A stretch of 29,598 nucleotides of DNA, taken from positions 1 through 29,598 of the forward strand of contig JBQTIP010000271.1 of assembly GCA_052388025.1 (NCBI GenBank), read 5' to 3'. The stretch comes from JBQTIP01 sp052388025 (GTDB taxonomy: Bacteria > Actinomycetota > UBA4738 > HRBIN12). Shown here piece after piece: positions 1-7,129 of the stretch. Below the pieces are notes generated by a model. That model was not told where the DNA came from, did not search any database, and saw nothing but the letters and a program-made list of their open reading frames with translations. Both the position numbers and the translations under genes were made by a program. How positions within the stretch are numbered: the stretch's first letter is position 1; every line of letters starts with the position of its first letter.

Positions 1-1312
1 CGTCCAGCCGCTCGATATCCGCCTCCAGACCGTCCCGCTCGGCTCGGGCGGTAAGGAGGCGCTCGCGAACGCCGGCGAGGCTCTCCTCGAGTCTCGACCG
101 CTCTCGTTCGTGGGCGGAGAGCGAGCGCCGGAGCGTCTCCATCTCGGCCTGGTGGGCGGCAGCCTCCTCCGCGACGCGCCGTCGCTCCTCCTCGACGAGG
201 CGACGCTCGTCTTCCCCGGCCCGGAACTCGCTTTCGGCCTCCTCCAGCTCGCGCTCGCGCTCGGTGAGCGCGGCTCCGACCTCGCGGAGTCCGGCCTGGA
301 CCCGCTCGATCTCCTCTTCGACCGCCGACAGGCGAACGGCGCGCGTGGCTTCCTTCGCGAGTGTTGACCGCGCGCGGGACTCCGCCTCGACGGCCCTCCG
401 GAGGTCCAGCTCGGCTCCGGACTTCCCCGCTTGGGCCTCCCGCAGCAGGCCCTCGGCCTCCTGCAGGGCCCACGCGGCGCGGGCACGCTCGTCGGCGACC
501 CGGGCGACCCGTTCGTCGAGCGATTCCAGGCGGTCGCGTCCCCGCCGTCGCAGCTCGAGCCCCTCGTCCCAGCCGGCCGTTCGCCGCTCGCGCTCGGCCA
601 GCAGGGCGCGCAACCGGGCCGCGGCCAGTCGCGCGGCGAGCTCGTCGGCCTGCGCGGAGAGCTCCTCGTGCCGCTTCGCCATCTCGGCCTGCCGCTTGAG
701 CGGCTTCAGCTGCCGGCGCTGCTCGGCCAGGACGTCCTGAAGCCGCAGAAGGTCCTGGTCGAGCGACGCGAGCTTGCGCTCCGCGCGCTCCTTCCGCCGG
801 CGGTGCTTGGCGATGCCGGCCGCCTCCTCGATGTAACGGCGGCGGTCCTCCGGCCGGGCGGAGAGCACGTCCTCCAGCTGCCCTTGGCCGACCACCGTGT
901 GCAGCGCCCGCCCGATCCCGCTCTCGGAGAGCAGCTCCTGAACGTCCAGCAGGCGGCACACTCGGCCGCCGATGCGGTACTCGCTGTCGTCCGAGCGGAA
1001 GAGGGACCGGCTGATCTCGATCTCGGAGAGGGGCACGGGGATCAGCCCGGCGGAGTTGTCGATCACGAGCTTCACCTCGGCCATGCCGAGCGCCGGGCGC
1101 TGCGGGCTCCCGGCGAAGATGACGTCGGCCATCTGCCCGCCCCGGAGGGCGCGAGGGCCCTGCTCGCCCAGCACCCAGGAGATGGCATCGACGAGGTTCG
1201 ACTTGCCGGATCCGTTGGGCCCGACAATCACACTGATGCCGGGGCCGAACTCGAGGGCGGTCTTGTCGGCGAACGACTTGAAGCCTCGGATGGTGAGCGA
1301 GCGGAGGAACAT
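1..1312 (-). CDS. smc: Chromosome segregation ATPase SMC, N-terminal part (cut by window edge)
   Basis: Homodimeric ATPase that organises the chromosome, normally acting with the kleisin ScpA and with ScpB. The window holds the first ~437 residues and the gene continues past base 1. Visible: the N-terminal motif RGFKSFADKT, the Walker A GPNGSGKS at residues 31-38, a following VLGEQG (Q-loop region) and RALRGGQMADVIFAGS typical of SMC heads. From about residue 165 on, the sequence is charged, Glu/Arg-rich heptad coiled coil. The start is the ATG whose complement is at 1310-1312, because the SMC N-terminus begins exactly there (MFLRSLTIRG). No Shine-Dalgarno is seen. A TAGCAT -10-like hexamer lies 11 nt upstream, which suggests a near-leaderless transcript. 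It is the last gene of the recG-rnc-fpg-smc neighbourhood. The Walker B end and hinge lie outside the window. Confidence 0.97.
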   Translation of the reverse strand, partial: MFLRSLTIRGFKSFADKTALEFGPGISVIVGPNGSGKSNLVDAISWVLGEQGPRALRGGQMADVIFAGSPQRPALGMAEVKLVIDNSAGLIPVPLSEIEISRSLFRSDDSEYRIGGRVCRLLDVQELLSESGIGRALHTVVGQGQLEDVLSARPEDRRRYIEEAAGIAKHRRRKERAERKLASLDQDLLRLQDVLAEQRRQLKPLKRQAEMAKRHEELSAQADELAARLAAARLRALLAERERRTAGWDEGLELRRRGRDRLESLDERVARVADERARAAWALQEAEGLLREAQAGKSGAELDLRRAVEAESRARSTLAKEATRAVRLSAVEEEIERVQAGLREVGAALTERERELEEAESEFRAGEDERRLVEEERRRVAEEAAAHQAEMETLRRSLSAHERERSRLEESLAGVRERLLTARAERDGLEADIERLD

Positions 1313-1323
1313 GCTGGGGACCG

Positions 1324-1329
1324 ATGCTA
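1324..1329 (-). promoter_or_regulatory. -10-like element TAGCAT before smc
   Basis: On the minus strand the hexamer TAGCAT ends 11 nt before the smc ATG and is followed by CGG. The same TAGCATC string precedes rpmB, the RAM gene at 18808 and tRNA-Gln. No convincing -35 is visible. The short distance to the ATG and the absence of a ribosome binding site fit a leaderless or nearly leaderless mRNA. This is inference from position and recurrence. Confidence 0.45.
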
Positions 1330-1373
1330 ACAGCGCGCCTCGTGCGTATCTGAGGTTTGGCTTCGCAACTTGA

Positions 1374-1646
1374 TCAGGGGGTGATCCGGAACTCGCGCGC
1401 CCCGCTCACGGGCTCCTCGAAGACGTCGAGCGCCTCGACCGTGGCCCAGCGGGGGCCCGTCCGGCACCACGCGACCATGGCGTCGACGGCGGCGTCGGCC
1501 CCTTCGAAGGCGGCCTCGACCCGCCCGTCGGGCAGGTTCCGCACGAACCCGCCGAGCCCCAGCTCACGCGCGCGATCGGCGCACGTCACACGGTAGAAGA
1601 CCCCCTGGACCGACCCCGACGCGATCACGCGAACGCGTTTCGTCAC
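1374..1646 (-). CDS. acyP: Acylphosphatase
   Basis: Small 90-residue enzyme that hydrolyses carboxyl-phosphate bonds such as that of acetyl phosphate. The family signature is complete. SGSVQGVFYR carries the phosphate-binding loop and the catalytic Arg19; GGFVRNLPDG carries the catalytic Asn37; the C-terminus ends in FRITP. Length is normal for the family (about 90). The start is GTG and the protein begins MTKRVRVIASG, so no extension is needed. It is transcribed toward smc, 61 bp away, and is divergent from the nicotinamidase gene with only 39 bp between. An acyP gene next to smc is a known actinobacterial arrangement, for example in mycobacteria. Confidence 0.95.
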   Translation of the reverse strand: MTKRVRVIASGSVQGVFYRVTCADRARELGLGGFVRNLPDGRVEAAFEGADAAVDAMVAWCRTGPRWATVEALDVFEEPVSGAREFRITP

Positions 1647-1656
1647 GACTGCATCC

Positions 1657-1662
1657 TAGAAT
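1657..1662 (+). promoter_or_regulatory. -10-like element TAGAAT before the nicotinamidase gene
   Basis: TAGAATC lies in the 39-bp gap between acyP and the nicotinamidase gene. It is followed by a purine-rich ribosome binding region with GGAGG at 1664-1668 and GGAGGG at 1670-1675, then GTG at 1686. It belongs to the TAG(C/A)ATC series seen elsewhere in the window. Confidence 0.4.
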
Positions 1663-1685
1663 CGGAGGCGGAGGGCGCGGGATCC

Positions 1686-2273
1686 GTGGAGCGGTACGAC
1701 CCGAAGACGGCACTGCTGGTCGTCGACGTGCAGAACGATTTCGCCGATCGGGCCGGCAGCCTTTACGTCGCCGGCGGCGAGGAGGTGGTGCCGGTCGTGA
1801 ACGGCGGGATCCGCCGGGCGGCCCAGGCGGGCGCACTCGTGGTCTACACACAGGACTGGCACCCGCCGTCGACTCCCCACTTCCAGAAGGACGGCGGGAT
1901 CTGGCCGGTCCACTGCGTGCGCGACACATGGGGCGCCGACTTCCACCCGGAACTGGAGCTCGTGCCGGGAGAGCGGCTCCACAAGGGCTCCGGAGGGGAG
2001 GACGGATACTCGGCTTTCAGCGTCCGAGATCCATCGAGCGGCGAGACGTTCGAGACGGAACTCGAAGGCTTGCTTCGAGCGCGCGACATCGAGCGCGTCG
2101 TGATCGCCGGCCTCGCGACCGACTACTGCGTGAAGGAGACGGTTCTCGACGCCCGCCGCCTAGGCTTTCCCGCGACGGTCGTCAGCCACGGCATCCGGGC
2201 CGTGGACCTGCAGCGTGGCGATGGCGACCGCGCGCTTGATGCTATGCGCGAGGTCGGCGCGACGATCGTCTAG
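1686..2273 (+). CDS. pncA: Nicotinamidase/pyrazinamidase (isochorismatase-like hydrolase)
   Basis: Hydrolyses nicotinamide to nicotinate for NAD salvage. The protein has 195 residues, normal for PncA. The catalytic triad is readable: Asp14 in VVDVQNDF, Lys100 in GERLHKGSG and Cys148 in ATDYCVKET. The metal ligands Asp57, His59 and His65 are in TQDWHPPSTPHF, and the cis-peptide neighbourhood IAGLATDYC is intact. The start is GTG at 1686, with GGAGGG at 1670-1675 as ribosome binding site and a TAGAAT -10 further up. It is on the plus strand inside an otherwise minus-strand cluster. It converges with the SnoaL-like gene downstream, leaving 6 bp between the stop codons. No other NAD gene is nearby, so it is probably a separate transcription unit. 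Confidence 0.95.
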   Translation: MERYDPKTALLVVDVQNDFADRAGSLYVAGGEEVVPVVNGGIRRAAQAGALVVYTQDWHPPSTPHFQKDGGIWPVHCVRDTWGADFHPELELVPGERLHKGSGGEDGYSAFSVRDPSSGETFETELEGLLRARDIERVVIAGLATDYCVKETVLDARRLGFPATVVSHGIRAVDLQRGDGDRALDAMREVGATIV

Positions 2274-2279
2274 ACGACG

Positions 2280-2708
2280 CTATCCCTCGGGCGGAGGGAT
2301 CACCCCGAGCTGCTGCATCACGCCCATCGCGTCGAAGATGCCCCAGTGCTCGGTAGCCTTTCCGTCGACGATCCGTACGATGTCGATGCCGCCCATCTCG
2401 ACCCGCTTGCCGGTGGCCGCGATGCCCATGAACTCCCCCTGGTGCGTCCCACTGGTCGTGCTGTGGATAGCGATTCGGTCGCCCTCGGCGATCAGGTCGT
2501 GAACCGTCGCTTTCATGTCCGGGAACGCCTCGAACATCATCCGGAAGCCCTCGATCCCCCCCTTCTTGTCGTTCGGCTGTCCCGGGAACGGGTCGTGGTC
2601 GGTGAAATCGTCGGCGAGCAGCTCATCCGCCGTGTCCAGATTGTGCTTGTTGAAGACCTCATCAATGAAGCGCCGCGTGACTTCCTTGTTTCGATCGATG
2701 TCCGGCAT
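2280..2708 (-). CDS. SnoaL-like / ester cyclase-type protein, copy 2
   Basis: A 142-residue protein of the SnoaL-like (NTF2 fold) polyketide cyclase / ester cyclase type. Typical pieces are an N-terminal helix NKEVTRRFIDEVFNKHN, the segment LLADDFTDHDP, the segment GFRMMFEAFPDMKATVHDLIAEGDRI with the core HxG-like turn, and the C-terminal strand VDGKATEHWGIFD. There are no polyketide genes nearby, so the substrate is unknown; many such genes are annotated only as ester cyclases. The ATG is preceded by GGGAGG. The gene lies 15 bp after a related gene, and the two share the order of elements and the ending ...MQQLG, so they are a tandem duplication. Confidence 0.85.
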   Translation of the reverse strand: MPDIDRNKEVTRRFIDEVFNKHNLDTADELLADDFTDHDPFPGQPNDKKGGIEGFRMMFEAFPDMKATVHDLIAEGDRIAIHSTTSGTHQGEFMGIAATGKRVEMGGIDIVRIVDGKATEHWGIFDAMGVMQQLGVIPPPEG

Positions 2709-2723
2709 CCCGTCTTCCCTCCC

Positions 2724-3140
2724 TCACATGCCCGGCATCGCGCCGAGCTGCTGCATCAGCTTGTCGACCTGCATCTGGGCCCAGTGGTCGGCGATCTTTC
2801 CGTCGGCCACCCGGTAGATGCTGATCCACTGGAAGTCGACCTTGTTGCCGTTGGCCGGAATCCCGAACCAGGGAAGCCCTCCTTCGTTCGTGCCGGTGAA
2901 ACGCATTCGGGCAACCACCTTGTCCCCCTCGGCGAAGATGTCCTCGATGGTCGCCTTCTTGTCCGGGAAGGCCATCGCCGTTCCCCCGTTCGCCTGTTTG
3001 GCGGCCTCGAGCCCCTGCCCTCCGCCTAGGTGCTCCGTGTGGCTCACGCAGTCGGACAGGAGCTCGTCGACCGTCTCCGTCTCGTTGTTCCCCCAGGCCT
3101 CCTCCAGGCGACGCACGACGTCCTTGTTGGCTTCGCTCAT
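2724..3140 (-). CDS. SnoaL-like / ester cyclase-type protein, copy 1
   Basis: A 138-residue SnoaL-like protein, paralogous to the gene directly downstream. Shared landmarks: the N-terminal helix NKDVVRRLEEAW, the segment MAFPDKKATIEDIFAEGDKVVARM, the strand VDFQWISIYRVADGKIADHWAQ and the tail LMQQLGAMPG. The ATG at 3138-3140 was chosen over an upstream extension because a GGGGGGAG ribosome binding site sits just before it and the protein begins at the family's first helix. It forms a two-gene unit with the second copy. It lies 65 bp after fpg and may be co-transcribed with it. Function is unknown beyond the fold. Confidence 0.83.
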   Translation of the reverse strand: MSEANKDVVRRLEEAWGNNETETVDELLSDCVSHTEHLGGGQGLEAAKQANGGTAMAFPDKKATIEDIFAEGDKVVARMRFTGTNEGGLPWFGIPANGNKVDFQWISIYRVADGKIADHWAQMQVDKLMQQLGAMPGM

Positions 3141-3205
3141 TGCTCCCCCCTTCGCCAGACGACGAGGCGAACCTACGCCATCGGATGTGGAAAACGCAAA
3201 CCCCC

Positions 3206-4048
3206 TCAGCTCTGGCACTGGGGGCAGAAGTACGCGCCCCGCCCGCCGATCTTCACGCTCTGGATCGGGGTGCGGCAACGCCTGCAGGGCAAGCCCTCCC
3301 GGCCGTAGACCTTCAGCTCGGGATCGAACTCCCCGGGCTTGCCGAAGAGGTCCACGTAAGCCTCGTCGTTGAGCGTGGTGCCGCGGTTCTTGATGGCATC
3401 CTGCAGCGTCTCCTGGATCGCGCGGTACAGGCGGCGTACCTCCTGCGACGAGAGCGAGTCCGACATGCGGTCGTGGCGCAGCCCCGCCGCGAAGAGCACC
3501 TCGTCGGAGTAGATGTTGCCGAGCCCCGAGATGAACTTCTGGTCCATCAGCAGCTGCTTGAGCTTCGAGGCCCGATCGGCCATCCGGCTGCCGAACGACT
3601 GCCAGGTGAAGACGTGATCCAGCGGGTCGATGGCTATGTGTGCCAGCTCCTTGACCTTCCCGAGCTCGTCGGCCGAGGTGACGAACATCTCGCCGAAGGT
3701 GCGCGGATCGACGAATCGAAGGTCCCCTCCCTGCTGGAAGGTCAGGACCACGTGAGTGTGGGTCGGAAGCGCGTGGCGCTTGTTGCCCCGCGCGAACCGG
3801 CCGCTCATGCCGAAGTGCGTCACCAGCACGTCGCCGTTGTCGAGATGGAGAAGGATGTACTTGCCCCTGCGCTCGACCCGGGTGAACTTGCGCCCCTCCA
3901 GACGCGATGTGAACTCCTTCCGCCGGTCGTGCCGGCGGATCGTGCGCATGGCGTTCTTCGAGGGCCGGACCTCCGCGTCCTTGATCCGGCGCCCCACGAC
4001 GTCCTTCTCGAGGTCGCGACGCATGACCTCGACCTCGGGAAGCTCCAC
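3206..4048 (-). CDS. fpg: Formamidopyrimidine-DNA glycosylase-type protein lacking the N-terminal proline
   Basis: Base-excision repair glycosylase/lyase family for oxidised purines; 280 residues. Visible: N-terminal ELPEVEV, Lys63 in RRGKYILL (equivalent of the catalytic-site lysine), HFGMSGRF, FVDPRTFGEMF, the helix-two-turn-helix segment SGLGNIYSDEVLFAAGL, LKVYGREG and the C-terminal zinc finger CRRC...CPQC with the RGAYFC strand. Canonical members begin MPELPEVE, with Pro as the Schiff-base nucleophile. Here the codon before the start GTG is the TAG stop of rnc, so translation gives MELPEVE with no proline. The Glu that follows the proline is kept. Either the initiator Met amine takes the role, or the protein is not a normal lyase. 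It follows rnc without a gap, as in other actinobacteria. Confidence 0.93.
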   Translation of the reverse strand: MELPEVEVMRRDLEKDVVGRRIKDAEVRPSKNAMRTIRRHDRRKEFTSRLEGRKFTRVERRGKYILLHLDNGDVLVTHFGMSGRFARGNKRHALPTHTHVVLTFQQGGDLRFVDPRTFGEMFVTSADELGKVKELAHIAIDPLDHVFTWQSFGSRMADRASKLKQLLMDQKFISGLGNIYSDEVLFAAGLRHDRMSDSLSSQEVRRLYRAIQETLQDAIKNRGTTLNDEAYVDLFGKPGEFDPELKVYGREGLPCRRCRTPIQSVKIGGRGAYFCPQCQS

Positions 4049-4777
4049 CTATCCCCTCTCCGCCGTGGCTCGCACGGCCTCCTCGGAAAGCTTCGCGAAC
4101 GCCTCACGGGCGGCCCGCTGCTCGGCCTCCTTCTTCGACCGGCCGTGGCCCCTGCCCCAGGGCTTGCCGGCGAGGTAGACGGTGGCGGTGAACTCCTTCT
4201 GGTGGTCTGGGCCGCGCTCCTCCAGCCGGTACTCCGGGAGCGCGTGCAGGTCCTGGGACGCCAGCTCCTGCAAGATCGTCTTGTGGTCGCGCTCGCCCTC
4301 GCCGCCGGCGTAGGCGAGCATGCGGGGGCGGAACAGGCGCTCGATCAGCTTGCGGGCGGCGTCCATCCCACGGTCCAGGTAGACGGCGCCGAGGACGGCC
4401 TCCATGGCGTCGGCGAGGATGCTCGCCTTGTCGCGCCCGCCGCTCATCCCCTCGCCCTTGCCCAGCAGGACGAGATCCCCGAGCCCGAGGTCTCGGGCCA
4501 CCTCCGCGAGCGCCGACATGTTGACGATCGCGGCCCGTAGCTTGGCGAGCTCCCCCTCCGGCATGTCCGGGAAGTCCCGGTAGGCCATGTCAGTCACGAC
4601 CAGGCCGAGCACCGCGTCTCCCAGGAACTCGAGCCGCTCGTTGTTCACGTCGAGCCCCTGCTCGAACGCGTGCGAGCGGTGCGTGAGGGCGGCTTCCCGG
4701 AGCCTCGAGTCGCGGAAACGAACGCCCAGAGCCCGATCGAGGGCCCGCGACGCCCCTCGGGCCGATGCCGCGCTCAC
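4049..4777 (-). CDS. rnc: Ribonuclease III
   Basis: Double-strand-specific endoribonuclease for rRNA and mRNA processing; 242 residues. The RIII signature NERLEFLGD is at residues 46-54 and includes the catalytic acids Glu47, Glu50 and Asp54. Asp123 and Glu126 complete the metal site in ADAMEAVLGA. A double-stranded RNA binding domain fills the C-terminus: helix HKTILQELASQ, then FTATVYLAGKPWGRGHGRSKKEAEQRAAREAF. Start is GTG. It begins 4 nt after the rpmF stop, and its own TAG is directly followed by the GTG of fpg, so the three genes are very likely translationally coupled. The rpmF-rnc-fpg order is widely conserved. Confidence 0.98.
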   Translation of the reverse strand: MSAASARGASRALDRALGVRFRDSRLREAALTHRSHAFEQGLDVNNERLEFLGDAVLGLVVTDMAYRDFPDMPEGELAKLRAAIVNMSALAEVARDLGLGDLVLLGKGEGMSGGRDKASILADAMEAVLGAVYLDRGMDAARKLIERLFRPRMLAYAGGEGERDHKTILQELASQDLHALPEYRLEERGPDHQKEFTATVYLAGKPWGRGHGRSKKEAEQRAAREAFAKLSEEAVRATAERG

Positions 4778-4781
4778 GCCG

Positions 4782-4958
4782 TCACTCGACCTCGATCGCC
4801 TGTCGGCCCGCGTAGTACCCGCAGTTGCCGCAGACCCGGTGCGGCAGCTTGGGCTCGTGGCACTGGGGACACTCCGCGTAGGTCGGGCGCTTGGCCTTCC
4901 AGTTCGCGGCCCGCTTGGCGCCCCTTGCCTTCGTCTGTCTCCTCTTGGGTACGGCCAT
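4782..4958 (-). CDS. rpmF: 50S ribosomal protein L32
   Basis: A short gene of 58 codons. It encodes MAVPKRRQTKARGAKRAAN at the start, the L32 hallmark (MAVPKRK.SK.R...RR), followed by a zinc-ribbon with two CxxC pairs: CPQC at residues 30-33 and CGNC at 43-46. The tail is YYAGRQAIEVE. All four zinc cysteines are present, so this is the zinc-binding form. ATG is preceded by GGAGGAAG-type purines. It lies 15 bp after the yceD gene, a textbook yceD-rpmF pair, and 4 nt before rnc. Confidence 0.97.
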   Translation of the reverse strand: MAVPKRRQTKARGAKRAANWKAKRPTYAECPQCHEPKLPHRVCGNCGYYAGRQAIEVE

Positions 4959-4973
4959 GGTTTCCTTCCTCCC

Positions 4974-5477
4974 TCATCGCTCGCTCATGAGCCGCTCGAG
5001 CCCGGCCCAACGAGGGTCGGCCGGCGGCTCCAAACATGTGCACTCCCCGAGGTTCCGATCGCCGCCGCAACGCTCGCACAACCCCTCGCATTCGGGCCGG
5101 CAGAGCGGCGCGAACGGCATCGACAATAGGACCGCATCCCGCACCATCGGCTCGGGATCGAGGAGGGCGTCGGGGTCGAGCGCGTAGTCGTCGCCCTCGG
5201 GATCGGGATCCCGGGCGAACCGCTCGCTCACCTCGACCTCGAACTCCCGGTCGAACTCGGTGACGCAGCGGGCGCACCGCATCCTCATCGGGCCCGAGAG
5301 GCGGCCGCTCACGAGGATCCCCTCGACGAGGCTCTCCAGGAGCAGCTCCCCGGTCACGGGTGAGTCCTCCGGCACGTCGGCGAGCTCCATGTGGAGGCCC
5401 TCCACCGACTCGTCGATTCGGACGGTCCTGACCGAGCCCGGGTGAGAGAGCAGGTGCCGGACGTCGATGGCTCGCAT
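4974..5477 (-). CDS. yceD: YceD / DUF177 family protein
   Basis: A 167-residue member of the DUF177 family, which is almost always encoded just before rpmF and is linked to 23S rRNA or large-subunit maturation. Visible: a beta-rich N-terminal part ending in GRLSGPMRMRCARCVTEF (the first CxxC), then an acidic stretch, then LLSMPFAPLCRPECEGLCERCG with the second cysteine cluster, and the terminal DPRWAGLERLM. ATG overlaps the TGA of the upstream divIVA-like gene by one base (TGATG), so translation is coupled. The cysteine pairs suggest metal binding. The exact biochemical role is not visible from the sequence. Confidence 0.93.
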   Translation of the reverse strand: MRAIDVRHLLSHPGSVRTVRIDESVEGLHMELADVPEDSPVTGELLLESLVEGILVSGRLSGPMRMRCARCVTEFDREFEVEVSERFARDPDPEGDDYALDPDALLDPEPMVRDAVLLSMPFAPLCRPECEGLCERCGGDRNLGECTCLEPPADPRWAGLERLMSER

Positions 5478-6049
5478 CAGCGCCCGTCCTCCCCCTCAGG
5501 GGGCTCGTCGTCCTCGAACAGCGGCTCCTCGGGGGCGAGCTGTTGGGCCGCCGAGGCCATGCCGCGGAGCTTCTCGCGGCCGAGCCCCACTTGATCGACC
5601 GTCCGGCCGAGCGCGTTCGTGGACTTCTGCAGCTGCTCCCTGACCCGCTCCAGCACGCCCTCGAACTGGGCGAGCTTCGCGTCCACGTAGTCCTCGGCCT
5701 CGAGCCGGATCCGCCGGGCCTCCTCGTCGGCCTCGGCAAGGATCCGCTCGGCCTCCTCCTGCGCCTTCTGCACGATCGCCTCGCGTGTCGCCATCTGGAG
5801 CTGCTCATCGCGGGCCTTGGACTCGATCGCCTCGGAGTCCCGGCGCGCCTTCGCGAGCAGCTCCTCGCGGTCCTTCACGACCCAGCGGGCCTGCTTGATC
5901 TCCTCGGGGAGGGACTCCTGCATCTCCTTCACGAGCTCGAGGAGCTCCTCCCGATTCACGAGCGCCGAGGAGGAAAGCGGCATGGACTTCGCCTCCTTGA
6001 CCAGGTCCTCGAGCTGCTGCATGCGGGCGGCGAGATCCACTCGCGTCAC
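5477..6049 (-). CDS. DivIVA-like coiled-coil protein (SepIVA-like position)
   Basis: A 190-residue, almost wholly helical and charged protein. It opens with VDLAARMQQLEDLVKEAKSMP, continues as a long coiled coil (about residues 25-165: REELLELVKEMQ, EEAERILAEADEEARRIRLEA, QFEGVLERVREQLQ), and closes with an acidic tail. Such proteins are often named DivIVA-like or mislabelled as ATP synthase subunit b. In mycobacteria the gene in this exact place, between coaD and the DUF177 gene, is SepIVA, a septum and cell-envelope factor. That functional transfer is inference from synteny. The start GTG overlaps the TGA of coaD as GTGA; another GTG five codons on is possible. Confidence 0.8.
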   Translation of the reverse strand: MTRVDLAARMQQLEDLVKEAKSMPLSSSALVNREELLELVKEMQESLPEEIKQARWVVKDREELLAKARRDSEAIESKARDEQLQMATREAIVQKAQEEAERILAEADEEARRIRLEAEDYVDAKLAQFEGVLERVREQLQKSTNALGRTVDQVGLGREKLRGMASAAQQLAPEEPLFEDDEPPEGEDGR

Positions 6050-6525
6050 GTCCCCAGCTTCTCGGTCAGGCGGTCCTTCACGAACGGCGGCACCAGCCCC
6101 TCCACGTCGCCGCCGAAGCGGGCGACCTCCTTCACCAGCGAGGACGACAGGTACGACCAGGTGGGGCTGGTCGTCATGAAGAAGGTCTCCACGCCGGCCA
6201 GGCGGTGGTTCATCTGGGCCATCTGGATCTCGTACTCGAAGTCCGTCATCGCTCGAAGGCCTTTCACGATTATCTGAGTCGCCCGCCGTCTTGCGAATTC
6301 CACGAGCAATCCGGAGAACGGCTCGATCTCAACGTTGGGCAGGCCAGCGGTGGCATCCCGGAGCATCGACACGCGCTCGTCGACGGCGAACAGGGGCTCC
6401 TTGGCGGGGTTCTCCAGCACACCGACAACTACCGCGTCGAAGTGCTGACCTGCGCGCTCGATGATGTCCAGATGACCGTTCGTGACGGGGTCGAACGTCC
6501 CCGGGCACAAGGCGGTCAGGGCCAT
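6046..6525 (-). CDS. coaD: Phosphopantetheine adenylyltransferase
   Basis: Fourth step of coenzyme A synthesis: 4'-phosphopantetheine plus ATP gives dephospho-CoA. It has 159 residues, the family length. The nucleotidyltransferase motif is in PGTFDPVTNGHLDII, with Thr10 and the TxGH His18. The substrate-loop VKGLRAMTDFEYEIQMAQMN and the C-terminal YLSSSLVKEVARFGGDVEGLVP (SSSxVKE) are intact. The start ATG follows the TGA of rsmD directly (TGAATG). Its own stop overlaps the next gene. rsmD-coaD is a conserved pair. Confidence 0.98.
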   Translation of the reverse strand: MALTALCPGTFDPVTNGHLDIIERAGQHFDAVVVGVLENPAKEPLFAVDERVSMLRDATAGLPNVEIEPFSGLLVEFARRRATQIIVKGLRAMTDFEYEIQMAQMNHRLAGVETFFMTTSPTWSYLSSSLVKEVARFGGDVEGLVPPFVKDRLTEKLGT

Positions 6526-7080
6526 TCAGACCTCCCGGTAGAGGGCCATCAGGGAATCGCCATACTCCAGGCGCCTCGCAACGCGCCAGTTTACCGGAAT
6601 GACAGGCATGGAACTTCGGATGCCGCGGGTGAGGACCACCGTGAACCCCCCGGGCAAGAGCCACCCGCCGGCGAGCCACTCCAGCACGGCCTGAAGCTCC
6701 GAGATCGGTGCGCGGTACGGCGGATCGAGGAGGCAGAGGTCGAACGGGGCCCCGGACTTGTCATTTCTGCGCAGAAATCGGAGCACGTCCGACCCCACCA
6801 CGGCTGCCCGCTCCGCGAGGTGGGTGCGCTCAAGGTTCGCCCGGATGGCCCGGACGGCGCCGGGGTCGCGCTCGACGAAAGTGACGGATCGGGCGCTCCG
6901 AGACAGCGCCTCGATGCCCACCGCGCCCGTCCCAGCGTACAGGTCCAGCACAGCGGCCCCGTCGACCGCGTGCGCGAGGCTGGAGAAGAGGCCCTCGCGG
7001 GCTCGGTCCGAAAGCGGCCGCACGCCCCGCGGCACGGGGCCGAGGCGCGTGCCCTTCGCGGTCCCTGCGATGACCCTCAC
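6526..7080 (-). CDS. rsmD: 16S rRNA (guanine(966)-N2)-methyltransferase
   Basis: A 184-residue SAM-dependent methyltransferase that modifies 16S rRNA. It begins MRVIAGTAKGTRL (the RsmD N-terminus) and has PLSDRAREGLFSSL for RNA contact, the SAM motif I LDLYAGTGAVGIEALSR and the catalytic LLDPPY motif. The family motif RPTxDRVREALF is recognisable as RPLSDRAREGLF. It is 49 bp downstream of recG and abuts coaD without a gap, so all three probably share one transcript. Confidence 0.96.
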   Translation of the reverse strand: MRVIAGTAKGTRLGPVPRGVRPLSDRAREGLFSSLAHAVDGAAVLDLYAGTGAVGIEALSRSARSVTFVERDPGAVRAIRANLERTHLAERAAVVGSDVLRFLRRNDKSGAPFDLCLLDPPYRAPISELQAVLEWLAGGWLLPGGFTVVLTRGIRSSMPVIPVNWRVARRLEYGDSLMALYREV

Positions 7081-7129
7081 CGGGCAACTGTAGCGGCGCC
7101 CGCGCGATCGCCAGAAACGGCGGCTCGGC

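Noticed and set aside
431..1330. 299-codon plus-strand frame
   Set aside because: Shadow of smc.
3140..4540. 466-codon plus-strand frame
   Set aside because: Shadow of fpg and rnc on the opposite strand.
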